From an uncultured Eubacteriales bacterium (GTDB taxonomy: Bacteria > Bacillota > Clostridia > Oscillospirales > CAG-272): 12,671 nt of DNA. The position numbers and the translations under genes are program-made. Numbering within the stretch: position 1 is the stretch's first letter; the number at the start of each line of letters is the position of its first letter. The stretch spans positions 1 to 12,671 of the forward strand of contig CAKTAA010000062.1 in assembly GCA_934526185.1 (NCBI GenBank). The letters run 5' to 3'. This document shows positions 1 through 5,804 of the stretch, piece after piece. The notes below the pieces were generated by a model that was given only the letters and a program-made list of their open reading frames with translations, was not told the origin of the DNA and made no database searches.

Positions 1-213
1 GAACTGCAGATGGCAAAGACGCTCATCGGCGCAATGGGGAAAGCCTTCGAACCGGAACAATACAAGGATGAATACAGAGAAAAGCTGTGGCAGATCATTC
101 AGGCCAAGATCCAGGGCAAAGAGATTACCGCGCCAAAGGAAACGATCGTCAATGTCGTCGATTTGATGGATGCGCTGAAACAGAGTCTCGCACAAGCGGG
201 CGCCGCAACATGA
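1..213 (+). CDS. ku: Ku protein, C-terminal end (partial, cut by window edge)
   Basis: The frame is open from the first base, so this is the 3' end of a longer gene. The visible 70 residues match the C-terminal end of the bacterial Ku core: a helical stretch with A-K-T-L-I near the start, then F-E-P-E-Q-Y-K-D-E-Y-R-E, a Q-A-K-I-Q-G-K-E segment and a short polar tail. Bacterial Ku forms a homodimeric ring that threads onto broken DNA ends and recruits the NHEJ ligase. The TGA stop overlaps the ATG of the downstream ligase (ATGA at 210-213), so the two genes are co-transcribed and probably translationally coupled. The ATG at 10 is internal and not a real start. The N-terminal beta-barrel lies outside the window. 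The identification rests on the C-terminal motif and on the ligase neighbour. Confidence 0.88.
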   Translation, partial: ELQMAKTLIGAMGKAFEPEQYKDEYREKLWQIIQAKIQGKEITAPKETIVNVVDLMDALKQSLAQAGAAT

Positions 214-1151
214 GCGATCTGTTTACGGATAAAAATGTTCGTCCGATGCTCATCGGGGCGGAGGGAGAAGCCTTCGATTCGCCGGACTATCTGTATGAGC
301 TGAAACTGGACGGAGAACGCTGTATTGCGTATCTCGCTCCCACGTCAGGAACAGAACTGCGAAACAAACGGAATCTGAAGCTGCTTCCGAAGGTGCCGGA
401 GTTGTCTGGGATCCACCGACAGGCGACCTGCCGGTGCATTCTGGACGGCGAGCTGGCGGTAATCAGAGACGGGAAGCCGGATTTCTATGAGATCCAGCGG
501 AGAAGCCTGATGAGCACTCCGCTGAAAATTGAGCTTGCGGCAAAGAAGTATCCGGCCTGCTTTACTGCCTTCGATATTCTGTATTACGAGGACCATCCGG
601 TTACCGATCTGCCCCTGAGCGAACGCAAAGCGCTTCTGCAAAAGGCGGTCATAGAAGAATCCGCCCGCTTTGCGGTATCGAGGGTGGTGGAAAACAACGG
701 CGTCGCTTTTTTTCGGCTTGCCAAAGCGCGGGAGCTGGAGGGCATCGTCGCCAAACGGAAGGACAGCCGCTACTATTTCGACAAACGCACGAAGGACTGG
801 ATCAAGTGCAAGAACCTAAAGGATGCGGACTACGTCGTCTGCGGTTATCTTCCGAAGGAAAACGGCAGAATCAGCCTCGTCCTCGGACAGTATGCAGGCG
901 AAACGCTGACATACAAAGGGCATGTGACACTCGGTGTCGGAGGCGGGAGCTTCCGCAGGATACGGGAGCTGCCGAGGCTTGACACGTCTCCGTTTGCAGC
1001 TCCGGCCGGCAACGAGCGCGCGGTATGGGTGGCACCGGTGCTTTGCTGCACAGTCAAATATATGGAGAAGACCGAATCCGGCCATCTTCGTCAGCCGGTT
1101 TTCAAGGGACTGCGGGAGGATAAGCTGCCGGAGGAATGTGTCGAGCATTAA
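210..1151 (+). CDS. ligD: ATP-dependent DNA ligase, LigD ligase-domain type (NHEJ)
   Basis: A 313-residue stand-alone ligase that would seal double-strand breaks held by Ku. The nucleotidyltransferase motifs are all visible: motif I K-L-D-G-E-R with the AMP-accepting lysine at K32, motif III around D79-G-E-L, motif IIIa F-T-A-F-D-I-L near 118-124, motif IV L-E-G-I-V-A-K at 176-182, motif V W-I-K-C-K at 197-201, and motif VI R-Q-P-V-F-K-G-L-R-E-D-K at 294-305 at the end of the OB-fold domain. I start it at the ATG at 210, which overlaps the Ku stop. The same frame is open back to 87, but that stretch reads through Ku and gives non-ligase residues. No polymerase or phosphoesterase domain is attached, unlike the fused LigD of mycobacteria and pseudomonads; those activities may lie upstream or be absent. 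The gene is GC-rich, unlike the AT-rich minus-strand DNA to the right. Gene symbol by domain only. Confidence 0.93.
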   Translation: MSDLFTDKNVRPMLIGAEGEAFDSPDYLYELKLDGERCIAYLAPTSGTELRNKRNLKLLPKVPELSGIHRQATCRCILDGELAVIRDGKPDFYEIQRRSLMSTPLKIELAAKKYPACFTAFDILYYEDHPVTDLPLSERKALLQKAVIEESARFAVSRVVENNGVAFFRLAKARELEGIVAKRKDSRYYFDKRTKDWIKCKNLKDADYVVCGYLPKENGRISLVLGQYAGETLTYKGHVTLGVGGGSFRRIRELPRLDTSPFAAPAGNERAVWVAPVLCCTVKYMEKTESGHLRQPVFKGLREDKLPEECVEH

Positions 1152-1159
1152 AGCCGCAT

Positions 1160-1197
1160 AAAAGCGCATAGGGCAAAGAACTCCCTTCTGCGCTTTT
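1160..1197 (+). terminator. Probable rho-independent terminator after the Ku-ligase operon
   Basis: Nine bases after the ligase stop, AAAAGCGCA (1160-1168) pairs perfectly with TGCGCTTTT (1189-1197). An inner AGGG/CCCT pairing (1170-1173 with 1183-1186) leaves a small apical loop. The 3' arm ends in four T. The T-tract is short, so termination may be moderate. Confidence 0.6.
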
Positions 1198-1350
1198 CCG
1201 ATCGTATCGGTGATCGCCGAATGTGTGCGGATATGACCTTGAGGATTAAGGAATGAAGCGTGCGGTTTGCTTACTGTTGTCCCGCAACGTTATGGCATAT
1301 CCAATGGCCTTGAGAAGTTTGGGCTTCCCCGGACTTTTAGTTTGTTCGTG

Positions 1351-1397
1351 ACGGCCGGCATATTTGCCGGCCGTTAGGTATAGATATAAGGTTTTTT
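1351..1397 (+). terminator. Perfect 10-bp GC-rich hairpin, possible second terminator
   Basis: ACGGCCGGCA (1351-1360) and TGCCGGCCGT (1365-1374) form a perfect 10-bp stem with a TATT loop. A run of six T follows at 1392-1397, but 17 bases beyond the stem, further than in a typical terminator. It could be a backup terminator for the NHEJ operon or a dispersed palindromic repeat; its core resembles the hairpin at 4792-4817. Confidence 0.4.
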
Positions 1398-1429
1398 ATT
1401 ATGTGAAAAATATTTTTGTTTTTGCACGG

Positions 1430-1454
1430 AAAAACCGGGTTCTTTTGAACCCGG
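1430..1454 (-). terminator. Rho-independent terminator, minus strand
   Basis: Read on the minus strand: CCGGGTTC, loop AAAA, GAACCCGG, then TTTTTCC. A perfect 8-bp stem with a tetraloop and an immediate T-tract is a textbook terminator. It lies about 175 bases past the transposase stop, so it would end transcription leaving the IS element or read-through from the lipoprotein genes. Confidence 0.7.
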
Positions 1455-1630
1455 CCTCCGAATCTAATCCGCGACGGAATAGATTTCTGTTGCGTCTGCA
1501 ACACATAACCTTTCCTTTTAACCCACGTCCCCATGCAGGGATCGACATAGTTGTTGTTGACAACTGTCCTAAATATACAATAGATTTTTGACATGCCCCC
1601 TGTCAAGTAGACATTTTTTGTGGACACCTG

Positions 1631-2515
1631 TTATGCAGCATAAGCATAACGGACTTCCATCGGGGTTTGTCCTGTCTTGAGCTGTATTCGCTCATTGTTG
1701 TAAAAATAAATATATTCATCCACAAGAGCCTTTGCTTCGTCAAAGGTTTGTGGCTTTGCTCTGTAAATACATTCGGTCTTCAGCATGCTGAAGAAGTTTT
1801 CGGCGCAGGCGTTGTCGTAAGGACACCCCACCGATGACATAGACGGTTTAATACCGTTTGCTATGGCAACGTTGTAATATGCCTGGGAGGTGTATTGAAA
1901 TCCATTGTCACTATGCAGGATAAGCCCTCCGGAGGGCTTGGCGTTTTTCACTGCTGCACGTACCGTTTCAATCACCAGGCTTGCCGGCATTTGCGTTGCA
2001 TATTTGTAACCCACAATACTGTTGTCATACAAATCCTTGATCATCGAAAGATACAAGAATCCCTGTTTTGTTTGTATGTAGGAGATATCTGTTACCCATT
2101 TTTCATTGGGCTTTGTCGCCTTAAAGTTGCGCATCAATTCATTGTTGTAATGGGTATAGGTGTTACAATCATAATGACGAAATCGTTTGCGTTTTCGTAT
2201 AGCCAACAGATTATATTTGCGCATAATTCGCAAAACTGCTTTGTGGTTGATCACAAGTCCCGTTTCTCTCAGCAACCATATCTTAACACGGCGATAGCCA
2301 TAGGTTCTATGTGCTTTCTTGTGGCATTCCACGATTAAATCTGCAATCACTTTGTCCTTGTCGGGTTCGTCTTTTCGATTCAACCATTTGTAATATCCGC
2401 TACGGGATACTTCAAGCAGCTTGCAGAGTTCTTCGACCGTGAAACGATCTCTGAACCGATGAATTACTTTGTACCGGAGTTCTTTGCATCCCACCTTTCG
2501 CACTCTTCCCGAAAA
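1631..2515 (-). CDS. IS3-family transposase OrfB (DDE integrase domain)
   Basis: The catalytic half of the transposase. The frame is open up to 2650, but residues before about 2515 overlap orfA out of frame and look non-natural, so the functional protein probably begins by a -1 shift from orfA. Numbering from the open-frame ATG at 2650: an HTH_21-like segment F-T-V-E-E-L-C-K-L-L-E-V-S-R-S-G-Y-Y-K-W at 70-89, then an rve/integrase core with D188 (W-V-T-D-I-S-Y), D248 (H-S-D-N-G) and E284 (A-C-A-E-N-F). The D-E gap has 35 residues, the DD(35)E spacing of the family. The C-terminus (G-Q-T-P-M-E-V-R-Y) is the normal IS3 end, so the protein is complete. It carries out strand cleavage and joining during copy-out/paste-in transposition. 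Confidence 0.92.
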   Translation of the reverse strand, partial: FSGRVRKVGCKELRYKVIHRFRDRFTVEELCKLLEVSRSGYYKWLNRKDEPDKDKVIADLIVECHKKAHRTYGYRRVKIWLLRETGLVINHKAVLRIMRKYNLLAIRKRKRFRHYDCNTYTHYNNELMRNFKATKPNEKWVTDISYIQTKQGFLYLSMIKDLYDNSIVGYKYATQMPASLVIETVRAAVKNAKPSGGLILHSDNGFQYTSQAYYNVAIANGIKPSMSSVGCPYDNACAENFFSMLKTECIYRAKPQTFDEAKALVDEYIYFYNNERIQLKTGQTPMEVRYAYAA

Positions 2516-2934
2516 GCCCGTAATACCTCGTTTTCCATTTCTAATTGGCGTATCTTTTCTTCGGGTGTGTTCGGCTGCGGCTTTCTCGGTCGGCCTCTTT
2601 TGCGGGTACTTAGTCCTTCTTCTCCTCGCTTTTGGTAGTCCTGAAACCACTGCTTGAGCATACGGTATTGGATACCGGTTTCTCTCGTCAGATCAGCAAC
2701 GGATATACCATCCTCAAAGTGGCGTTTAATTACTTTTAGCTTGTATTCTGCTGAGTAATATTTGGTGTTTTTTAGCGATTCCTTGCCTTTTTGACGGTAG
2801 TCGCGAAGAATGTAACACAGATAGCTTTTGCTGATGTCATATTCCTCACAAATCGCTTTTAATGTCTTATGGTTTTCCTCATGCTCTCGAATGATGGTAA
2901 TCTTTTCTTCGTAACTAAACTGGTATTTTCCCAT
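2464..2934 (-). CDS. IS3-family transposase OrfA (DNA-binding subunit)
   Basis: A 156-residue protein with two helix-turn-helix units of the transposase_8/InsE type: about residues 9-48 (with L-K-A-I-C-E-E-Y-D-I-S-K-S-Y-L) and 63-100 (with S-V-A-D-L-T-R-E-T-G-I-Q-Y-R-M-L-K-Q-W). A basic linker R-K-R-G-R-P-R-K (111-118) and a leucine-zipper-like helix with I128, L131, M133 and V137-L138 follow. It binds the terminal inverted repeats and is fused to OrfB by frameshifting in this family. The start has AAGGAG 10 bases upstream of ATG. OrfB lies in the -1 frame relative to OrfA, the family's normal arrangement. A T-TTT-C run at codon 141 (plus-strand 2512-2515) is the best slip site I can see; there is no canonical A6G. 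Confidence 0.92.
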   Translation of the reverse strand: MGKYQFSYEEKITIIREHEENHKTLKAICEEYDISKSYLCYILRDYRQKGKESLKNTKYYSAEYKLKVIKRHFEDGISVADLTRETGIQYRMLKQWFQDYQKRGEEGLSTRKRGRPRKPQPNTPEEKIRQLEMENEVLRAFREECERWDAKNSGTK

Positions 2935-3080
2935 TTTTCTTCAACTCCTTGACTCTTTTATTATACATCAAGGTGTCCTATATTTTAATGTCTACTTTTT
3001 AGGTATCATATCAACGAAGACTGATCCCCATGTGTTATACATGAAAATATACGACTTGACGAAATGTACTGTTATCTCAA

Positions 3081-3860
3081 TCAGTTGATAATACATACGA
3101 TACGCATAGCAAAACCTTCCGGATCCAAAATGTCTACCGAGCACAAGAGAGAAGGTTTCCCCTGATACTCACACAAAACTTCTTCGACTGTCGTTGTATA
3201 GTTTTCAAGATTATCAATTTTCAGATGTTTCATAACCGCTTGGTCAATCAGGTTATTTTTTTCAGAATCATCAAGGAATGATTTTGATAAATCATCCGGG
3301 CAGTTGTCAATTCTTGTAAAACCATTAATTATTCCATCCCGATTAATGTCAATCACAACACGTATATCACATAGCAGCTCACGCTTGACCTGCCAATAAA
3401 GAGTGGCAAACCTAATATCTCCTTCATATCTACACACCTTAAAAGTATTGTAGATGGAAAAATCCACTAAATCTTTCATCAAACTTTCAACAGCTTGTCT
3501 TAATTGTTCATCAGACATTAATTCGAAATCTTCTATGGCCGGAAATGGTGTTATATTGTTAAACGAAATCAATTTTTGAGAATTTGCTTCAAGTGTAATA
3601 GAACCATATGTGCCGGCACCGTCAACACTGTAACGATCTATCCTCTGATTTGTGAATTCATTTAACCCGGTTTCGTCATATAAGATCTTATAATTATTTT
3701 GATTAATCCGAACCTCATTCAATTTTGCAGACGAGGCATCGATGATACGAACATAGTTGGTGTTTTCATAAATTGTACAAGAATATGTCTTTGCTATACA
3801 TCCCGATAAAAACAATAGATTGCTCAAAAACACGAATGCTAAAGCAACTGTTTTTTTCAT
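3081..3860 (-). CDS. Putative lipoprotein, candidate partner of the orphan caspase-like module
   Basis: A 259-residue protein not assigned to a named family. Its N-terminus is a lipoprotein signal: M-K-K, a hydrophobic stretch to residue 17, then lipobox L-S-G-C with the lipidated cysteine at C21. It should therefore sit on the outer face of the membrane. The mature part is about 240 residues, rich in alternating beta patterns, with several cysteines and two alpha/beta-like repeats (about 140-195 and 205-259), reminiscent of PepSY-like folds by pattern only. It starts 27 bases after the stop of the caspase-like module, so they are co-transcribed. Its plan parallels the lipoprotein at 4853-5758: signal, beta-rich N-half, a helical segment near 110-130, then two repeats. 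The placement suggests it restrains or protects against the neighbouring peptidase (inference). AT-rich throughout. Confidence 0.8.
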   Translation of the reverse strand: MKKTVALAFVFLSNLLFLSGCIAKTYSCTIYENTNYVRIIDASSAKLNEVRINQNNYKILYDETGLNEFTNQRIDRYSVDGAGTYGSITLEANSQKLISFNNITPFPAIEDFELMSDEQLRQAVESLMKDLVDFSIYNTFKVCRYEGDIRFATLYWQVKRELLCDIRVVIDINRDGIINGFTRIDNCPDDLSKSFLDDSEKNNLIDQAVMKHLKIDNLENYTTTVEEVLCEYQGKPSLLCSVDILDPEGFAMRIVCIIN

Positions 3861-3887
3861 TATTCCATCTATTCCTTTCCATATCAG

Positions 3888-4658
3888 TCAGTCAAAAAAA
3901 CGTGTATCCAGATCAGAACCATAGGTATTCCTGTTTTTTATAAAAGATATTTGTGAAAAATATCTGGTTTCATCGTATTCATCTTCCGTACTTTTATCTG
4001 CCAGCGCAAGAGATTCGCGGACTGTATACCCCATTGTAATGTATTTGATAAATTCCTGTGTCCAAAATACAATTGTATTTTGTTCAACTGTATCTGCGAA
4101 TCCAATTACCACATCGACACCTTTGCTTCTAAAAAAATCCACAAAGCCACCTTCGCGTCCCGAATAACAGCAAGGCAATAATACCAATTTTAAATTTTGA
4201 AAAACCGAATTATCCAGTGCTTGAAGTTCAGACAAATACAATACTTCTGACGATGATAACAATAATTTGCCTTCACGTTCACCTCCGTGTGCTATGATAC
4301 AAAAATAGTTTGAATTGGTTAATTGATCTATAAAAGTGGCTTTTGAAACTTCGCTCAAAGCGTCGCCCTGTATATGCGCGTTACTTTGATAATATTCAAC
4401 AATATTTTTATGTAATGTTGAAGTGCTAATATCGCTATTATTATCTAGTGTAATTTGAGTGAATTTTTCGGTTGTTATTAATATATACCACTCATCCCGG
4501 TAACTGTTATTCAGAATATAATCGCCCTGAATGAGCTTGACGCCGTTGGAAGAACTCGATGAATCTGTGGCGAGTACATAGCTGCTGCCCGTTTGGGACG
4601 TCAGCTTGTATGCGCCGCTTGGCGTTGTCTCGATTTTCCACTTCATTCCGTTCGTCAC
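3888..4658 (-). CDS. 5'-truncated lectin-like/caspase-like (clan CD) module, orphan C-terminal tip
   Basis: A 256-residue frame from a GTG at 4658. Residues 1-60 look like part of a ricin/beta-trefoil lectin (W-K-I-E, G-A-Y-K-L, Y-V-L-A-T-D, D-E-W-Y-I). From about 65 it is a caspase-like alpha/beta domain: a strand ending I-I-A-H-G-G gives His124, and L-L-P-C-C-Y-S-G gives a Cys at 164 followed by x-S-G, the clan CD His/Cys dyad. It aligns with the end of the 968-residue protein, including the terminal Y-G-S-D pattern. No signal peptide is present. In-frame lectin-like sequence continues upstream to a TGA at 4755-4757 without a start codon, and a related-looking frame lies just beyond it, so the 5' part of a longer gene seems lost. 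GC falls sharply near nt 4525. It may be silent, or an orphan toxin tip available for recombination; the GTG start is weakly supported. Confidence 0.72.
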   Translation of the reverse strand: MTNGMKWKIETTPSGAYKLTSQTGSSYVLATDSSSSSNGVKLIQGDYILNNSYRDEWYILITTEKFTQITLDNNSDISTSTLHKNIVEYYQSNAHIQGDALSEVSKATFIDQLTNSNYFCIIAHGGEREGKLLLSSSEVLYLSELQALDNSVFQNLKLVLLPCCYSGREGGFVDFFRSKGVDVVIGFADTVEQNTIVFWTQEFIKYITMGYTVRESLALADKSTEDEYDETRYFSQISFIKNRNTYGSDLDTRFFD

Positions 4659-4790
4659 CGAACCGCTCCGCAGTACGATGTCTGCATCAAGACCGGAGGA
4701 ATCGTTGATTACGCCGAGATAGTAGGGAGTGGCTGCATTGGCTGATGGCTTGAATCATCACCATCGCTGAAAAGACCAACGCGATTTGAC
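4659..4790 (-). pseudogene. Disrupted 5' remnant of the orphan module
   Basis: This stretch continues the lectin-like reading frame upstream of the GTG at 4658. It translates to F-K-P-S-A-N-A-A-T-P-Y-Y-L-G-V-I-N-D-S-S and onward, but meets TGA at 4755-4757. A different frame immediately before it gives R-V-G-L-F-S-D-G-D-D-S-S and itself begins just after a TAG beside the hairpin. I read this as a frameshifted scrap of a longer parent gene. It is GC-rich, unlike the catalytic part that follows. Confidence 0.45.
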
Positions 4791-4791
4791 T

Positions 4792-4817
4792 ACGGGCCGG
4801 GCTTGCCCCCGGCCCGT
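4792..4817 (-). repeat. Perfect 10-bp GC-rich hairpin at the boundary of the two modules
   Basis: ACGGGCCGGG (4792-4801) and CCCGGCCCGT (4808-4817) form a perfect stem with a 6-base loop, 35 bases past the stop of the lipoprotein at 4853. Neither strand has a T-tract after it, so it is not a standard intrinsic terminator. It marks the exact left edge of the GC-rich remnant. A weak minus-strand promoter-like pair, TTGTAC (4847-4852) and AATTAT (4824-4829) with a 17-base gap, sits just upstream and would place transcription start at the hairpin. Confidence 0.65.
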
Positions 4818-4852
4818 GAAAATATAATTTACCATTCCAAAGATGCGTACAA

Positions 4853-5758
4853 TTATTGAGAAATGGGCGTATAAAGGATCTCCGCATGCGGCATTTCGTT
4901 CGTATCCGTATAGGAAACATAAATTTGTATATACGCTTTTCCGGCGTTATCCGTACAAATAACAGGATCGCTGTATTTCCAATCTTGTGTTTCCACCTGT
5001 TCCGCATAATCGGATAAAATTTGACATGCGTTTGAGACAGCTTCCGCCGACAATGATTCTTCCAAACCAAGGCAAGAAAGCATTTCGTGCCCATTAAATG
5101 CATATATTTCACCATTTTCTGTGATCCAAACCGTTGGGCAATCATATGTACGTACACCGTGTATACATTTTTCATACGAAACTGAATAAAGAGAATCCTT
5201 TAAATCAGAGACATGACATGCATCATATTCAGAAAAATAATCTTCTGTAAGGATCGTTTTCATAAAGGATTCGGCTATATTTGCCGCTTCTTCTTTTGTG
5301 ATCTTTTTATAACTTCCGTCAAAAGTTAGAGTTCGACAGAAAAAACGAAGCGTATTTGTTCCCCGAAAATAATAATAATATTCGCCATTTTCTGTGCAAT
5401 AAGCATCCTCTAACGCATCGGTATATTTATATTGCAGCTCGTAATTTTGATCCTGCAATTTTAAATTCCGGTGTAATGCAGCCGTTTCATCGATAAATGG
5501 AGCTATTTGTTTTTGTCCAAATTGATTGGGGTTAACTGCGAATAAAATCACATCATCTGTTTGTGGCAATTTTGTTGACTGTCCTTCATCGCTTTCAAAA
5601 TAAATGATTTTTTTCCCCACCTGTTGTTCCGATTGCGATGGTTCATAGGAAATTTCTGAGCTGTCGGGATTTTCTTCAGGCGTCTTACAAGATGATGCAA
5701 AACATAATACAACCAGCACCAAAAATATAATAATAAAACTATTTTTGCTTATTTTCAT
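4853..5758 (-). CDS. Putative lipoprotein, candidate partner of the full-length caspase-like protein
   Basis: A 301-residue protein not assigned to a named family. I start it at the ATG at 5758, which has AAGGAGG 8-9 bases upstream; an ATG at 5794 lacks a site and adds 12 residues before the signal. The N-terminus is M-K-I-S-K-N, a hydrophobic run, then A-S-S-C with Cys24 as the likely lipidation site (a somewhat atypical lipobox). A low-complexity Ser/Glu/Pro linker (about 25-48) follows, as in surface lipoproteins. The rest is beta-rich with a Y-Y-Y-Y-F segment, a helical K-E-E-A-A-N-I-A-E-S-F region and two alpha/beta repeats that suggest a PepSY-like inhibitor fold by pattern only. It lies 46 bases after the 968-residue secreted protein in the same direction, so they probably share a transcript. 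Immunity or chaperone function is inferred from this pairing and from the second pair downstream. Confidence 0.82.
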   Translation of the reverse strand: MKISKNSFIIIFLVLVVLCFASSCKTPEENPDSSEISYEPSQSEQQVGKKIIYFESDEGQSTKLPQTDDVILFAVNPNQFGQKQIAPFIDETAALHRNLKLQDQNYELQYKYTDALEDAYCTENGEYYYYFRGTNTLRFFCRTLTFDGSYKKITKEEAANIAESFMKTILTEDYFSEYDACHVSDLKDSLYSVSYEKCIHGVRTYDCPTVWITENGEIYAFNGHEMLSCLGLEESLSAEAVSNACQILSDYAEQVETQDWKYSDPVICTDNAGKAYIQIYVSYTDTNEMPHAEILYTPISQ

Positions 5759-5804
5759 GAGTAAATCCTCCTTAACGCTTTTATGCAAATACAAGCCGAT
5801 TATT

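Larger units (their letters stand above)
1198..1603. other. Non-coding stretch between the ligase operon and the IS element
   Basis: About 400 bases with no credible gene. The left half (to about 1375) is GC-rich like the ligase operon; from about 1380 it is AT-rich. It holds the hairpin at 1351-1374, the minus-strand terminator at 1431-1454, and at about 1562-1600 a stretch that resembles a diverged IS end. The minus-strand frame at 1337-1627 has no ribosome binding site, starts at the IS edge and runs through the terminator hairpin, so I do not call it. Confidence 0.6.
1604..3001 (-). mobile_element. IS3-family insertion sequence, apparently complete
   Basis: About 1.4 kb, the usual IS3-family size, with two overlapping transposase frames and imperfect terminal inverted repeats. 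The left end (1605-1629) reads AAGTAGACATT, a short T-rich stretch, then GGACACCT. The reverse complement of the right end (2971-2997) reads AAGTAGACATT, a short A/T-rich stretch, then GGACACCT, with a 2-base length difference in the middle. The outermost bases are uncertain by a few nucleotides, and I could not identify a convincing target-site duplication. Both transposase frames look intact, so the element may be active. It lies about 80 bp beyond the end of the second lipoprotein gene and interrupts nothing recognisable. Confidence 0.88.

Noticed and set aside
87..209. In-frame N-terminal extension of the ligase to an ATG at 87
   Set aside because: It lies inside the Ku reading frame and encodes non-ligase residues; the ATG at 210 overlaps the Ku stop as expected for a coupled pair.
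1351..1454. Two hairpins read as part of a CRISPR or repeat array
   Set aside because: The two palindromes differ in sequence and there is no regular spacer-repeat structure.
1337..1627. 96-codon minus-strand frame left of the IS element
   Set aside because: Starts at the IS edge without a ribosome binding site and runs through a terminator hairpin.
2516..2650. OrfB starting independently at the ATG at 2650
   Set aside because: These 45 codons are the out-of-frame reading of orfA; natural OrfB sequence starts only near the end of orfA.
4687..5175. 162-codon minus-strand frame across the lipoprotein end and the hairpin
   Set aside because: Out of frame with the lipoprotein, no ribosome binding site, low-quality sequence; only its last part overlaps the disrupted remnant.
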